This document shows, in pieces, positions 53,018 to 62,622 of a stretch of 64,000 bases of DNA. The DNA is from Abiotrophia defectiva ATCC 49176 (GTDB lineage: Bacteria > Bacillota > Bacilli > Lactobacillales > Aerococcaceae), in the NCBI RefSeq assembly GCF_000160075.2, contig NZ_KI535340.1, positions 1,265,396 to 1,329,395 of the forward strand, written 5' to 3'. Every line of letters begins with the position of its first letter. Within the stretch, counting starts at the first letter, position 1. The translations under genes and the position numbers were made by a program. Below the pieces are notes generated by a model that had not been told where the DNA came from, did not search any database, and saw only the letters and a list, made by a program, of their open reading frames with translations.

Positions 53018-53045
53018 ATTATAGCACTCACTATACAAATTGCAA
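53018..53045 (-). promoter_or_regulatory. Promoter of the second csp gene
   Basis: TTGCAA and extended TGCTATAAT with a 16-bp spacer on the minus strand. Confidence 0.65.
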
Positions 53046-53124
53046 GCGTTATACTAAAAATAATTGGAAATACTATGCATATCTATTAAAGATACTGACG
53101 CAACTTATTGGTTGTACGGACAAT

Positions 53125-53820
53125 TTAGTGGAAGAGCTTAGTTGTTTCCCGCAAGCTAACATAGTCATCATGCCCAATAATAAAGTGGTCTAGCAGTTCA
53201 ATACCCATCAAATCACCACATTGAATCATGCGCTGGGTAAAGTGCAGGTCGGCCTGAGAAGGTTCAGGATCCCCAGAGGGATGGTTGTGGGCGATGATGA
53301 GGCGAGCAGTCGGATACTTGACGGCTTCCTTGAAGATTTCGCGGGGATGGGCCACACTGGCATTGACCGAGCCAATAAAGATAATCTGTTGGCGAATGAC
53401 CTGATTCTTGCTGTTAAGGAAGAGGGCCATGAGGTGCTCCTGCTGCATATCACAGAGGGCGTCATGTAACCACTGACCGGCCGCCTTGGTGGAGGTGAGA
53501 GTGCCCAGCTTAGGTGGTCGCTTCTGGGCAATGCGTTGGCCAAGTTCGATGCAGGCTTGAAGTTGGATGGCCTTGACGGGCCCGATGCCTTTAATGGCTT
53601 CAAACTGATCGAGACTGGCAGACTTGAGCTCGCTCAAGTCCCGAAAATGGGTCAGGACAGCCAGGGATAAGTCTAGGACCCTTAAGTCTTGACTGCCGGT
53701 CCCTAATAGGATGGCCAGCAATTCTTGGTTAGAGAGGGCCTTGGCGCCGAAGTTGACCAGCCGTTCCCTGGGTAGGCTATCGGGAGGTAGCTCCCTTAGG
53801 TAGCTGACGGTTTTTCTCAT
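53125..53820 (-). CDS. radC: RadC/YeeS JAB-domain protein
   Basis: This 231-residue protein has an N-terminal helix-hairpin-helix region (about 1-85) and a C-terminal JAB/MPN domain with the metal motif HNHPSGDPEPSQAD. Despite the name its role in DNA repair is doubtful. The gene is usually next to mreB in Firmicutes, often on the same strand; here it and the csp gene point the other way. The ATG at 53820 is preferred because GAGGAG spacing is right; a GTG three codons upstream lies within that site. Confidence 0.93.
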   Translation of the reverse strand: MRKTVSYLRELPPDSLPRERLVNFGAKALSNQELLAILLGTGSQDLRVLDLSLAVLTHFRDLSELKSASLDQFEAIKGIGPVKAIQLQACIELGQRIAQKRPPKLGTLTSTKAAGQWLHDALCDMQQEHLMALFLNSKNQVIRQQIIFIGSVNASVAHPREIFKEAVKYPTARLIIAHNHPSGDPEPSQADLHFTQRMIQCGDLMGIELLDHFIIGHDDYVSLRETTKLFH

Positions 53821-53956
53821 AAAAATCACTCCTCATATATATATAGACCAAAGGGGTGGCTTTCGCATTTTTTAGGGCCAAGATTTTTAAGGCGGAGGCG
53901 TGTCAGGCAAATTTCAAATATTTCAACGGTCAAGAGTAGAATGAAGGGGGCTTTTT

Positions 53957-53965
53957 TGCTATAAT
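53957..53965 (+). promoter_or_regulatory. mreBCD promoter (extended -10)
   Basis: TGCTATAAT lies about 40 bp upstream of mreB; the -35 is poor. Confidence 0.6.
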
Positions 53966-54003
53966 GGATTGTAGCTATCATTTTAGTGAAGGAGGACATC
54001 TTA

Positions 54004-55026
54004 ATGGCTTTATTCGGCAAGCAACGCTTAGGGATTGACCTAGGAACCGCTAATACCATCATTTACATTGAGAATAAGGGCATTGCGTTAAGAGAACCTT
54101 CTATTATCGCAATCAATTCAGAAACTAAAGAAGTCGTGGCTTATGGCAAGGAAGCAGCGGCTTTAGTTGGGCGTACGTCCGACAAATATGAAACCATTCA
54201 TCCCATCCAAGATGGGGTCATCGCAGACTTTTCCTTGACCAAACAACTCTTGGCTTTCTTCATCAAGAAGGCCCTCCACCGCAGTCTGTCTAAGCCTGAA
54301 GTGGTCATTTCAGTGCCTAGTAATATTTCCAAGGTTGAGCGCCGTGCCGTTGTGGACGCCCTCAAGGACCTAGGGATTGGCCGGGCCATGATTATTGATG
54401 AATCTTTCTCGGCAGCTGTAGGGGCAAATTTGCCAATCTATGAACCACGTGGCCATCTCCTAGTCGATATTGGCGCGGGGACTACCAATATTGCCCTTAT
54501 TTCCTATGGTGAAGTGGTCAAATCCTTGACCTCGCGAGCGGCAGGCAATGCTATGAACCAAGCCATCAAGGAATTAGTGCGGACCCATTACCACTTGGTG
54601 ATTGGGGACCAGGCAGCCGAAGACTTGAAGCTGTCCATTGGCAATGCCGCCTATGCAGATTATGACAAAGAAGATACCCTGGTCGTCAAAGGCCGTAATT
54701 CGGGCACAGGTTTGCCTGATAGCAAGGAAGTAACCGCAGCTGTTGTGGCCCAAGGCCTTGACGAAGTCATCCGCCAAATAGCGACCGGCATCCGCCAGGT
54801 TCTAGAAGTGACGCCGCCTGAATTGGCTGCGGACATTAGCGAGAACGGTATCGTCTTGACCGGGGGCGCGGCCCTCTTGAAACGCCTGCCTGAACGCTTG
54901 CATGATAGCGTGGGCGTACCCGTTCACTTGAGTCAACAGCCCATTGATGCTGTAGCCATTGGTGCTGGCAAGATGCTTAAGACCATGACCGACCAAGCCA
55001 AAGAAAAAGAACGGAACGCGCGTTAG
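54004..55026 (+). CDS. mreB: Rod-shape-determining protein MreB
   Basis: This 340-residue actin-like ATPase forms membrane-associated filaments that guide lateral wall synthesis. Phosphate-binding loops GIDLGTANT (about 10-18) and LVDIGAGTTNIAL, and the C-terminal GIVLTGGAALL, are intact. The start at 54004 follows GAAGGAGG. Full mreBCD genes imply some elongation or a modified role, of interest if the host is coccoid or pleomorphic as in Abiotrophia. Confidence 0.97.
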   Translation: MALFGKQRLGIDLGTANTIIYIENKGIALREPSIIAINSETKEVVAYGKEAAALVGRTSDKYETIHPIQDGVIADFSLTKQLLAFFIKKALHRSLSKPEVVISVPSNISKVERRAVVDALKDLGIGRAMIIDESFSAAVGANLPIYEPRGHLLVDIGAGTTNIALISYGEVVKSLTSRAAGNAMNQAIKELVRTHYHLVIGDQAAEDLKLSIGNAAYADYDKEDTLVVKGRNSGTGLPDSKEVTAAVVAQGLDEVIRQIATGIRQVLEVTPPELAADISENGIVLTGGAALLKRLPERLHDSVGVPVHLSQQPIDAVAIGAGKMLKTMTDQAKEKERNAR

Positions 55027-55048
55027 GCAGAAAAGGAGATATACTTGA

Positions 55049-55885
55049 ATGTTAAATAATAAGAAATTAATCTGGATACTCCTGTCTGCCATTGCAGTAG
55101 TGTCCGTGGTCGCCTATACCATGATTAATGGGGCCAACAATGCGGTAACCAGTGCTATTAATGATGCGACCGCCTGGGGTGGCCGTCTCTTTTCTGAGCC
55201 GGTTTCCATGGTTGTGCGCTTCGTGGACTCAGTTGATAACTTGATTAACACCCATGAAGAAAACCAACACTTAAAAGAAAAAATCGACAAGATTTACGAA
55301 CTCCAAGTACGGGTAGCCGATTTGGAAGCGGAGAACGGCAAGATGAAGCAAGAACTTAACTTGACCGAGTCCCTATCCGAATATACCACTGTTCATGCGA
55401 CCGTTATTGCTCGTAACCCAGATCAATGGATGGAGAGCCTGGTCATCAACGTAGGGGCTAACGAGGGCATCCAGAAGAATATGTCCGTTATGTCAGGTAA
55501 CGGCTTGATTGGCCGCATTATCGAAGTCAACCCAACCAGCTCCAAGGTCCTGCTCCTTTCTAATGAGCAATCGAATGACGGTAAGGTAGCGGCTAGCATC
55601 CAAATTAAGTCAGGTTCAGCCAACGGCATTATCTCGGGCTATGACCGCAAGACCAAGGAATACTTGATGACTCAAGTGGATCCAACGGTTTCAGTAGCTG
55701 CAGGGGACTTGGTTCAAACCTCTGGCCTAGGGGGCGTGACGCCATCTTCACTCTTAATCGGGGAAGTGACCGAAGCCAAGATGGATGACTACGGTCTTTT
55801 CCAAACAGTTCGGATCAAGCCAGCCGGTGAAATGACAGATATCCGCTTTGTGACGGTGATTAAGCGTCAAGGACGGAGTGAGTAA
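55049..55885 (+). CDS. mreC: Rod-shape-determining protein MreC
   Basis: This 278-residue protein has one N-terminal membrane helix (about 8-25), a coiled coil (about 70-105) and the extracellular beta-domain with LVINVGANEGIQKNM and GLIGRIIEV. MreC scaffolds the elongation machinery outside the membrane. It is the second gene of the operon, with a GGAG site ahead of the start. Confidence 0.96.
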   Translation: MLNNKKLIWILLSAIAVVSVVAYTMINGANNAVTSAINDATAWGGRLFSEPVSMVVRFVDSVDNLINTHEENQHLKEKIDKIYELQVRVADLEAENGKMKQELNLTESLSEYTTVHATVIARNPDQWMESLVINVGANEGIQKNMSVMSGNGLIGRIIEVNPTSSKVLLLSNEQSNDGKVAASIQIKSGSANGIISGYDRKTKEYLMTQVDPTVSVAAGDLVQTSGLGGVTPSSLLIGEVTEAKMDDYGLFQTVRIKPAGEMTDIRFVTVIKRQGRSE

Positions 55886-55887
55886 GT

Positions 55888-56430
55888 ATGAAGGTAACTA
55901 GAGAACGCAAATTACGTTGGTTTATCCCACTAGTCTTCTTCTTCTCCATTATCATCGATTCTGCCTTGCCAGCAATCTTCCCAGCGGAGTTCTTAGCTGA
56001 GAGTCAGCATATTGTCAGTCACCTCATGCTGTACTGGGTCATTACCTTTGCCTTTTACTTCCGTGAACGAGAAGTCTTACTTTACAGTCTCTTGTTTGGG
56101 GTGGTGGCAGATAGTTATAACACGACCATTATTGGGGTTTTCGCCTTTGGTTATTGGTTCATTGCCTATTGTGTGACCCGGATTAAACGTTATTTGCCTA
56201 AGCGTGGCTTGGTGCATTTTATGCTCTTTATTGTCTTAATCAGTCTCTTGGACTTTGCCATCTTTGTCTTCTATCGGGAGACAGGCTATACCCAGGTGAC
56301 CTTGAGTCGCTTCATTATGGAGAACTTGGTACCGACTTTGATTTTCAATACGGTCCTATCCTTTGTCCTCTATTTCCCAACCCGGTCCATTCTGACCTGG
56401 TTAGGTTACGAGAATTACTATATCGTTTAG
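55888..56430 (+). CDS. mreD: Rod-shape-determining protein MreD
   Basis: This 180-residue integral membrane protein has five to six helices and the family segment LLFGVVADSYNTTIIGVFAFGYW. It begins two bases after mreC and ends before a short terminator (ACTCCG with CGGAGT, 56436-56456, followed by seven T). Confidence 0.92.
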   Translation: MKVTRERKLRWFIPLVFFFSIIIDSALPAIFPAEFLAESQHIVSHLMLYWVITFAFYFREREVLLYSLLFGVVADSYNTTIIGVFAFGYWFIAYCVTRIKRYLPKRGLVHFMLFIVLISLLDFAIFVFYRETGYTQVTLSRFIMENLVPTLIFNTVLSFVLYFPTRSILTWLGYENYYIV

Positions 56431-56435
56431 AAATG

Positions 56436-56463
56436 ACTCCGTGCCTAGCGCGGAGTTTTTTTA
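56436..56463 (+). terminator. mreBCD terminator
   Basis: A short GC-rich stem (ACTCCG/CGGAGT, with GCGC extension) precedes seven T. Confidence 0.75.
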
Positions 56464-56473
56464 CGGAGCATAG

Positions 56474-56515
56474 TAGTCAAATATTTTGACTAACTTTGGA
56501 ATTATATGCTAAGCT
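56474..56515 (+). promoter_or_regulatory. MarR-type operator and promoter
   Basis: A perfect 19-bp palindrome, TAGTCAAATATTTTGACTA (56474-56492), overlaps a TTGACT -35 (56486-56491). A weak -10 (TAAGCT, 56510-56515) follows at 18 bp. The palindrome resembles MarR-family operators, and a marR gene starts 57 bp downstream, which predicts autorepression of the operon. Confidence 0.65.
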
Positions 56516-56548
56516 AGTCATAAGGTAAATTGAAGGAGGAAGGTGACC

Positions 56549-56992
56549 ATGACACAATCACCAATTGATCGCCGCTATATACGGCTCTGGGACCAACAAG
56601 TGTGTCTCTTTGAATGCTATGCCCGCCGTGTGGGTCTCCAAGGTAAGAGTTTAGTTATCTTGCTCTGGCTCTATCACTCGCCAAATGGCTGCTTACAAGG
56701 GTATCTGGCCGAGAAGACCCAGTCCACCAAGCAGGTAGTCCACGCTACTATTAAGAGCTGGCTCGCCAAGGGCTATGTCAGCCTATGTTCAAACACGCAA
56801 GACAAGCGGCAGAAGAAGGTGTGCCTGACGCCAGAGGGTTTGGCCTTTGCTGAGCCTATTATCAGCCGCCTACATGCCATGGAGCAAGCGGCTCTGGCTG
56901 ATTTTTCGGAGCAAGAATTGGACCAGCTAGTCGCCTTAAGCGCACGCTATGTGACCGCCTTAGAGGCTCAAATGAAGGAGATGACCTTATGA
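56549..56992 (+). CDS. MarR-family transcriptional regulator
   Basis: This 147-residue winged-helix regulator has the MarR pattern: a dimerisation helix, a DNA-binding core with LAEKTQSTKQVVHATIKSWLAKGYV, and the wing residues DKRQKKVCLTPEG. It is the first gene of an operon with an ABC importer; its stop overlaps the ATPase start (ATGA). It probably represses the operon through the palindrome in its promoter. The inducer is unknown; a solute or redox signal is possible. The start at 56549 follows GGAGGA. Confidence 0.88.
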   Translation: MTQSPIDRRYIRLWDQQVCLFECYARRVGLQGKSLVILLWLYHSPNGCLQGYLAEKTQSTKQVVHATIKSWLAKGYVSLCSNTQDKRQKKVCLTPEGLAFAEPIISRLHAMEQAALADFSEQELDQLVALSARYVTALEAQMKEMTL

Positions 56993-57720
56993 TAAAATTT
57001 GAAGCAGTAAGTAAAGAATTTGACGGGGCAAGAGCCCTAGATAATTTGACTTTTGAAATTGAAGCAGGGGAGTTTTTTATCCTAGTTGGTAAAAGTGGGA
57101 GTGGCAAGACCACCACGCTTAAGATGATTAACCGCCTGATTGAGCCGAGTCAGGGCAAGATTTACCGGAATAATCAAGCCATTCAAGACCTTGACCTTAG
57201 AAACTTGCGCTTGGATACAGGCTATGTCCTCCAGCAAGGGGCGCTCTTTCCCAATTTGACGGTGGAAGAGAATATCGAACTCATTCCTGAAATGAAAAAA
57301 TGGCCTAAGATCAAGCGCCAGCAAGCCGCCCAGGACTTAATGACCAAGGTGGGCTTGGCACCAGAAAAATATAAGGACCGTTATCCAAGTCAGTTGTCAG
57401 GTGGGGAACAGCAACGGGTAGGAATCCTGCGAGCTATCATCTCTCAGCCTCAATTATTGTTAATGGATGAACCTTTTAGTGCCTTAGACCCCGTTTCTAA
57501 GACCCAGCTCCAGGATTTAATCAAGCAATTGCACCAAGAATTAGGCCTGACTATCGTTTTCGTCACCCATGATATGCAGGAAGCTCTTAAATTAGGGGAC
57601 CGGATTTGCGTCATGCACGAAGGGCAGATTCTGCAAATGGCGGATCCTGCCACTATCCTAGCAGAACCAGCTAATGAGACAGTCGCCCAATTCTTTAAGG
57701 GAGGTGAGCAGTATGCATAA
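56989..57720 (+). CDS. ABC transporter ATPase, OpuC/EgtV type
   Basis: This 243-residue ATPase has Walker [10 protein letters not shown] (34-42), the signature LSGGEQQR, and Walker B LLLMDEP. It lacks the C-terminal CBS domains that sense osmotic state in OpuCA, so regulation differs from classical glycine-betaine systems. It overlaps the permease gene by 8 bp. Together they form an importer of the quaternary-amine or ergothioneine group. Confidence 0.9.
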   Translation: MIKFEAVSKEFDGARALDNLTFEIEAGEFFILVGKSGSGKTTTLKMINRLIEPSQGKIYRNNQAIQDLDLRNLRLDTGYVLQQGALFPNLTVEENIELIPEMKKWPKIKRQQAAQDLMTKVGLAPEKYKDRYPSQLSGGEQQRVGILRAIISQPQLLLMDEPFSALDPVSKTQLQDLIKQLHQELGLTIVFVTHDMQEALKLGDRICVMHEGQILQMADPATILAEPANETVAQFFKGGEQYA

Positions 57721-59230
57721 CTTAGTTGAGGTCTTTATTAATCGTTTTGGTGATTGGCAGACGGCTATCTGGCAACATCTGCAAATATCCTTAGCGGCTC
57801 TCTTGCTAGCCATTTTGATTGCCGTGCCACTCTCTATTTTTCTGGCCAACTATCGCCGTCTAGCGGCTTGGGTCTTGCAGTTAACGGGGATTGTGCAGAC
57901 CATTCCCTCACTGGCTATTTTGGGTTTGTTGATTCCCTTTATTGGGATTGGAACCCTGCCAGCCATTGTGACCTTGGTCGTCTACGGGCTCTTTCCCATT
58001 GTGCAAAATACCATTACTGCCTTCTGGGAGCTAGACCCTCAATTGGAAGAGGCAGCAACAGCCTTTGGTATGACGCGCTGGGAAAAACTACGTAAGTATC
58101 AGCTTGCCTTGGCTATGCCGGTCATGATGTCTGGCATTCGGACGGCTGCCGTCATGATTATCGGGACCGCCACCTTGGCCGCCTTGATAGGGGCAGGGGG
58201 CTTGGGTAGCCTGATTCTGCTAGGGATTGACCGTAATGATTCAGCCTTAATCTTGATTGGGGCCATTAGCTCGGCCTTCTTAGCAGTCGTTATCAGCTTA
58301 ATTCTGGGCGCTCTGACAAAGCGTCGTCCTAAAACCTTGCTCTTAAGCTTCTTAACTACCGCAGTTTTAGTGGTGTCAAGCTTTGCCCAACCTTATTTCC
58401 TACCAATGGGTAACAACAAGCTAATTATTGCAGGTAAATTAGGGGCTGAACCGGATATCTTGATTCATCTCTATAAGGAATTAATTGAACAGGATAGCCA
58501 CCTGCAAGTCGAAGTTAAGCCAAACTTTGGTAAGACTTCCTTCCTCTATGAGGCCCTCAAGGCTGGTAGTATCGATATCTATCCGGAATTCTCGGGCACC
58601 ATTACAGCTTCGCTTCTAACTAATCCACCTCAGCTAGCCAATGACCAAGAGGCAGTTTATGAGGCGGCGCGGGATGGTATTTACCAACAAGATAAGTTAA
58701 TTTACCTCAAGCCTATGGCCTACCAAAATACCTATGCCATCGCGGTCAAAGAAGCCTATGCTATGGAGCATGGCTTAGAAACCATTTCGGACTTGAAGAA
58801 GGTAGAATCGACAGCTCGTACTGGTTTTTCCTTAGAGTTTAATGACCGGCCTGATGGCAAAAAAGGGTTAGAGTCCCTCTACGGCCTGAAGCTTAACATT
58901 CAAACCATGGAACCTGCCTTGCGTTATCAAGCGCTAGAGCAAGATAAACTAGATGTCATCGAAGTATATTCGACGGATAGTCAGATTATCAAGTATGGCC
59001 TCAAACTCCTACAAGACGATAAACACCTCTTCCCACCTTACCAGGGGGCACCACTGCTCAGGGAGGAGACCCTCAAGCAACATCCTGAGTTAGAAGGCAT
59101 TCTCAACAAGCTCCATAAGAAGATTACGGCTACCGAGATGGCTACCATGAACTATCAAGTTGACGTGGAAGGCAAATCAGCCAAGGAAGTGGCCCATGAC
59201 TTCTTGTTACGCCAAGGCCTACTTAAATAG
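57713..59230 (+). CDS. ABC permease fused to substrate-binding domain, OpuC/EgtU type
   Basis: This 505-residue protein joins a permease (about 1-215, with the EAA-like loop [22 protein letters not shown]) to an extracytoplasmic binding domain (about 230-505). The binding domain carries [21 protein letters not shown], as in choline/betaine-binding proteins. The single-chain layout and length match EgtUBC, the ergothioneine importer of Streptococcus pneumoniae, as well as some ProWX proteins. Substrate choice between ergothioneine and quaternary amines needs the pocket residues compared. The start at 57713 follows GGAGGTGAG. Confidence 0.88.
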   Translation: MHNLVEVFINRFGDWQTAIWQHLQISLAALLLAILIAVPLSIFLANYRRLAAWVLQLTGIVQTIPSLAILGLLIPFIGIGTLPAIVTLVVYGLFPIVQNTITAFWELDPQLEEAATAFGMTRWEKLRKYQLALAMPVMMSGIRTAAVMIIGTATLAALIGAGGLGSLILLGIDRNDSALILIGAISSAFLAVVISLILGALTKRRPKTLLLSFLTTAVLVVSSFAQPYFLPMGNNKLIIAGKLGAEPDILIHLYKELIEQDSHLQVEVKPNFGKTSFLYEALKAGSIDIYPEFSGTITASLLTNPPQLANDQEAVYEAARDGIYQQDKLIYLKPMAYQNTYAIAVKEAYAMEHGLETISDLKKVESTARTGFSLEFNDRPDGKKGLESLYGLKLNIQTMEPALRYQALEQDKLDVIEVYSTDSQIIKYGLKLLQDDKHLFPPYQGAPLLREETLKQHPELEGILNKLHKKITATEMATMNYQVDVEGKSAKEVAHDFLLRQGLLK

Positions 59231-59282
59231 TTGGTAAAGCAATCTAAGAAAATAAGAGTTAGATGATAGAAAGGATGTCACC

Positions 59283-60047
59283 ATGTCTCAGCAAATGCAA
59301 AACGCCCGAAAGCTCTATATGCGTGGGATTCAGGACGGCCAAATTGATGAGGTTCACCGTCACTATATGGGGGCTAGCTATACCCAGCACAGTACTGGTG
59401 TACCAGATGGTAAGGAAGGCTTCAAGGCCTTCTTTCAGGATTTCTTCCAACGCAATCCTGAGCGGCAAATTAAGATTATCCGCTATATAGAGGATGACAA
59501 TTTCGTCTTCTTACATGTCCACCAATACCTTAACCAAGGTCAAACCCAATGGGTCACTGCCGACATCTTCCGCGCCGATGAATCTGGGCGTATTGTCGAG
59601 CATTGGGATGTCATTGAAGCATACCAAGAGCCAGCAGATGGACAAGTGGATCCTATTTTGGGAGATTTTGCCTTAGACCAGGCTGAGGATGCGGCAGAGA
59701 ATAAAAAGCAAGTTCGTCGATTCTTAACTGAAGTGTTGCAGAATCAGGAGTTCCAAAGCTTCGACCGCTATGTTAGTCCAGACTTAGTCCAACATAACCT
59801 GGCCATGGGACAAGGGGGTCAAGCCTATCGCAACTATCTCCAGGACCACCAAGTCAACTATGATTTCGTCTTCAAGCTTCTAGCTCAGGGAGACTTTGTC
59901 GTGGCCTACTCTATGGTCTGGCAAGATGGTCAGGATTATGCCTGGATGGATATTTTCCGTCTTAAAGATGGCTTGATTGTCGAGCATTGGGATACCAAGG
60001 AAGTCATGCCGGCTAAGGAAGACTTAACCAACCTAGGGAAATTCTAG
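59283..60047 (+). CDS. Tandem NTF2/SnoaL-like domain protein
   Basis: This 254-residue cytoplasmic protein has two NTF2-like (SnoaL) domains in tandem (about 1-120 and 135-250). Each has the pattern Y-x-QH or VQHN near the start and an IVEHWD ending (about 109-114 and 232-237). Such folds bind small hydrophobic ligands or act as isomerases or hydrolases, but no specific activity can be assigned. A GAAAGGATG site precedes the ATG. It follows the ABC operon by 52 bp and may be co-transcribed with it. Confidence 0.8.
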   Translation: MSQQMQNARKLYMRGIQDGQIDEVHRHYMGASYTQHSTGVPDGKEGFKAFFQDFFQRNPERQIKIIRYIEDDNFVFLHVHQYLNQGQTQWVTADIFRADESGRIVEHWDVIEAYQEPADGQVDPILGDFALDQAEDAAENKKQVRRFLTEVLQNQEFQSFDRYVSPDLVQHNLAMGQGGQAYRNYLQDHQVNYDFVFKLLAQGDFVVAYSMVWQDGQDYAWMDIFRLKDGLIVEHWDTKEVMPAKEDLTNLGKF

Positions 60048-60064
60048 AGATTGCCTGCTAGCAG

Positions 60065-60093
60065 TTGACTTTGCTAGCGGGATGGTCTATAAT
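60065..60093 (+). promoter_or_regulatory. rplU operon promoter
   Basis: TTGACT (60065-60070) and a perfect TATAAT (60088-60093) are 17 bp apart, a near-consensus promoter. Confidence 0.85.
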
Positions 60094-60101
60094 ATGACTG
60101 T

Positions 60102-60220
60102 TGTTTATGTGTAGCACCACATCTGCAACCGCGCAAGTTGAGTCTAAGCGCCAGTTCTGGCCACTTAACATGGCGAGTCTAAGTGCAGGGGATCAACCCC
60201 GAAAGAAAAATAAAGGAGGT
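60102..60220 (+). promoter_or_regulatory. L21 leader RNA
   Basis: A structured leader of about 120 nt lies between promoter and rplU, with paired segments such as GTCTAAGCGCC near 60142-60152 and GGCGAGTCTAAG near 60173-60184. Its position matches the conserved L21 leader of Firmicutes, thought to mediate autoregulation. Confidence 0.6.
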
Positions 60221-60226
60221 GCTTGA

Positions 60227-60535
60227 ATGTACGCAATTATCAAAACAGGCGGAAAGCAAGTAAAAGTAGAAGTAGGTCAAACAATCTTCGTTGAAAAACT
60301 CAACGCAGAAGCAGGCGAAACTGTTACCTTTGACCAAGTAGTCTTAGTAGGTGGCGAATCAACTAAAGTTGGGACTCCATTAGTAGAAGGCGCTTCTGTA
60401 GTGGCTAAAGTTGAAAAACAAGGCCGTGCTAAGAAAGTCGTGACTTTCAAATACAAACGTCGTAAAGACACTCACCGCAAACAAGGTCACCGTCAACCTT
60501 ACACTAAATTAGTTGTTGAAGCGATCAACGCTTAA
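60227..60535 (+). CDS. rplU: 50S ribosomal protein L21
   Basis: This 102-residue L21 binds 23S rRNA. It is full length with the signature [21 protein letters not shown] near the C-terminus. AAAGGAGG precedes the ATG. It is the first gene of the rplU-prp-rpmA operon, an order conserved in Firmicutes. Confidence 0.99.
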   Translation: MYAIIKTGGKQVKVEVGQTIFVEKLNAEAGETVTFDQVVLVGGESTKVGTPLVEGASVVAKVEKQGRAKKVVTFKYKRRKDTHRKQGHRQPYTKLVVEAINA

Positions 60536-60540
60536 TTCTT

Positions 60541-60885
60541 ATGATTAAGATCAAAGGCCAAGTGGATACCAAAGGTGCTATCCGTCAACTGGAACTGTCC
60601 GGTCATGCCGGTGCAGGGGAGTATGGCGAGGATATTGTCTGTGCGGCAGTATCAAGCCAGGTTATCTCAGTAGAGAATTCACTTGAACGATTAGTCGGGC
60701 TGCCCTACGATGTCCAAGTCGATGAGGTAGCAGGTGGCTACTTGAAGCTGACGGTTCCGGCTTGTTCTAACAAGCAGCAGGAGCATGATGCGCAAGTCTT
60801 ATTGCGTCATTTAGTGTATGCTTTGGAGGTCCTGGCTGACAATTATCCAGAGTTTATACACTTGAAGATTAACCAAGCAAAATAG
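60541..60885 (+). CDS. prp: Ribosomal-processing cysteine protease Prp
   Basis: This 114-residue protease removes the N-terminal extension of ribosomal protein L27. The catalytic pair is His22 ([10 protein letters not shown]) and Cys34 (DIVCAAVSS). It sits between rplU and rpmA, the standard place, and its substrate is the next gene. Prp is essential in Staphylococcus aureus and found only where L27 carries the extension. Confidence 0.96.
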   Translation: MIKIKGQVDTKGAIRQLELSGHAGAGEYGEDIVCAAVSSQVISVENSLERLVGLPYDVQVDEVAGGYLKLTVPACSNKQQEHDAQVLLRHLVYALEVLADNYPEFIHLKINQAK

Positions 60886-60898
60886 GAGGTGCTCGAGA

Positions 60899-61189
60899 AT
60901 GTTGAAATTAAACTTACAATTATTCGCCCACAAAAAAGGGGGGGGTTCGACTTCTAACGGTCGTGACTCTCGTGCAAAACGTTTAGGTGCTAAGGCAGCT
61001 GACGGCCAAACCATCACTGGTGGTTCTATCTTATACCGTCAACGCGGTACTAAAATCCACCCAGGGCTAAACGTTGGTAAAGGTGGCGACGACACATTGT
61101 TCGCATTAGTGGACGGCGTGGTACGTTTCGAACGTAAAGGTCGCGACAAGAAACAAGTTTCTGTCTACCCAGTAGCAGTTGAAGCTTAA
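60899..61189 (+). CDS. rpmA: 50S ribosomal protein L27 with Prp-cleaved extension
   Basis: This 96-residue L27 reaches the peptidyl-transferase centre with its N-terminus. The leader [10 protein letters not shown] is the extension cut by Prp (after about residue 9) to expose the mature HKKGGGST end; the more usual Phe-Phe is Leu-Phe here. TAGGAGG precedes the ATG. The operon ends with a terminator. Confidence 0.98.
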   Translation: MLKLNLQLFAHKKGGGSTSNGRDSRAKRLGAKAADGQTITGGSILYRQRGTKIHPGLNVGKGGDDTLFALVDGVVRFERKGRDKKQVSVYPVAVEA

Positions 61190-61196
61190 TAATGAG

Positions 61197-61228
61197 AGAG
61201 GTTAGGACTGAGTCCTAGCCTCTTTTTG
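61197..61228 (+). terminator. rplU-prp-rpmA terminator
   Basis: A 12-bp stem (61197-61208 with 61212-61223) is followed by five T. Confidence 0.85.
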
Positions 61229-61310
61229 TTTCTTAGCATGGGTAAAATCTGGCTCTATGCCCATTTACCGGGCTTTTGAGTAGCTATGGGTTTCTTCATG
61301 CTCAGTCCTA

Positions 61311-61319
61311 TGGTATAAT
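61311..61319 (+). promoter_or_regulatory. ftsW promoter (extended -10)
   Basis: TGGTATAAT is an extended -10 about 32 bp upstream of ftsW. Confidence 0.6.
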
Positions 61320-61350
61320 ATGTGTACTATGTAGGGAGGCCTATCACAGC

Positions 61351-62622
61351 ATGCAAAAAGCAAAGCAACCGAATCATGCCAAGCAGTCAAGACAGCACTT
61401 CTTGGACCAGATTCGCTATAACTTCAGCCGTATGGATTGGTGGATACTCTTGATTGTCGGTCTATTGAGTGTCTATAGCCTGATTATGGTCTATAGTTCA
61501 ACACAATATTTATTGGAGAATGGGGCAACAGTGCCCACGCCACTACACTATCTAAGCCGGCAAATGTTTGGGATTGGCTTAGGTTTGGCCGTATCGGCAG
61601 TGGCCATTTGCCTGCCTTATCGTCTCTATATTGAGCCTTTCTGGCTCTTTGTCGCCAATGGCCTGATTGCCTTTTTAATCTTACTAACGCGTTTTATCGG
61701 GGTCTCAGGTGGTGGGGCCAGAAGTTGGCTCAGCTTTATGGGTCTCAACTTCCAACCAGGTGAGTTGGCCAAGATTGGTTTGATTCTCTTGATGGGTATT
61801 CTCTGTGTCAAGTCAAGACGTGAAGTGTTACTAACTAAAGAACGTTGGTTTGCCAATATGGACTATGAATCCGTCATTTCCATCGGTTTGATGCTCTTAG
61901 ATTTAGTCCTCATTTTCGCCCAGCCTGATATGGGGATGTTTATGATTATTTCTGCCACTTTATTGCTGGTGGCCTTAGCCTTAATCATGAATAGCAAAAC
62001 CCAAAAAGGCGTCTTATTAGCACTTGCATTAGTAGGTGTCGGGCTTATCACCTGGATTTATACCAATGCGGATAAGCTGGCGACCAGTGACCATTATCAA
62101 TTACGGCGTTTTGGTTCCTTTGTTAACCCCTTTAAGTATGCCAAGGCAGCGGGTTACCAATTAGTCAACGCCTATATCGCCATTAGCCGTGGTGGCCTCT
62201 TTGGCCGGGGAATAGGTCATTCTTTGACCAAACAAGAGGGTTTGCCAGCGGGGCATACGGACTATATCCTAGCGGTAATTGGGGAAGAGTCAGGCCTAGT
62301 GGGCCTGGTCGTGGTAGTCTTACTACTATCGGCCTTGATTTTCCTCTGCTTCCGTTGGGCGGCCAAGAGTCAAGATACCTTCCGACGCGCCGTCTTCACC
62401 GGGGTTGGCTGTCTGCTCTTAGTTCAATCAAGCCTCAATATCGGTGGGGTATCCGGCTTGGTGCCTCTGACCGGGGTTACCTTACCTTTTGTCTCCTATG
62501 GGGGGACCAGTATGGTCTTGACCATGATGTTGGTCGGGGTCTTACAAGTCATGATTATTGAAGAAAAGCGGGTCTTAGAAGCGCAAGTCTCGCCAGTAAA
62601 GGAGGACTATCATGGAATTTAA
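61351..62622 (+). CDS. ftsW: Peptidoglycan polymerase FtsW
   Basis: This 423-residue SEDS-family glycosyltransferase polymerises lipid II at the septum. It has about ten membrane helices, a GARSWLSFMGLNFQPGELAK loop and the C-terminal signature PLTGVTLPFVSYGGTS typical of FtsW. The start at 61351 follows GGGAGG; a longer upstream frame reads through the promoter. It overlaps ylbG by 11 bp in the conserved ftsW-ylbG-rsmD-coaD cluster, which supports FtsW over RodA. Confidence 0.94.
   Translation: MQKAKQPNHAKQSRQHFLDQIRYNFSRMDWWILLIVGLLSVYSLIMVYSSTQYLLENGATVPTPLHYLSRQMFGIGLGLAVSAVAICLPYRLYIEPFWLFVANGLIAFLILLTRFIGVSGGGARSWLSFMGLNFQPGELAKIGLILLMGILCVKSRREVLLTKERWFANMDYESVISIGLMLLDLVLIFAQPDMGMFMIISATLLLVALALIMNSKTQKGVLLALALVGVGLITWIYTNADKLATSDHYQLRRFGSFVNPFKYAKAAGYQLVNAYIAISRGGLFGRGIGHSLTKQEGLPAGHTDYILAVIGEESGLVGLVVVVLLLSALIFLCFRWAAKSQDTFRRAVFTGVGCLLLVQSSLNIGGVSGLVPLTGVTLPFVSYGGTSMVLTMMLVGVLQVMIIEEKRVLEAQVSPVKEDYHGI

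Noticed and set aside
53986-54003. Earlier start for mreB
   Set aside because: The upstream codons overlap the ribosome-binding site; MALFGKQRLG matches the family start.
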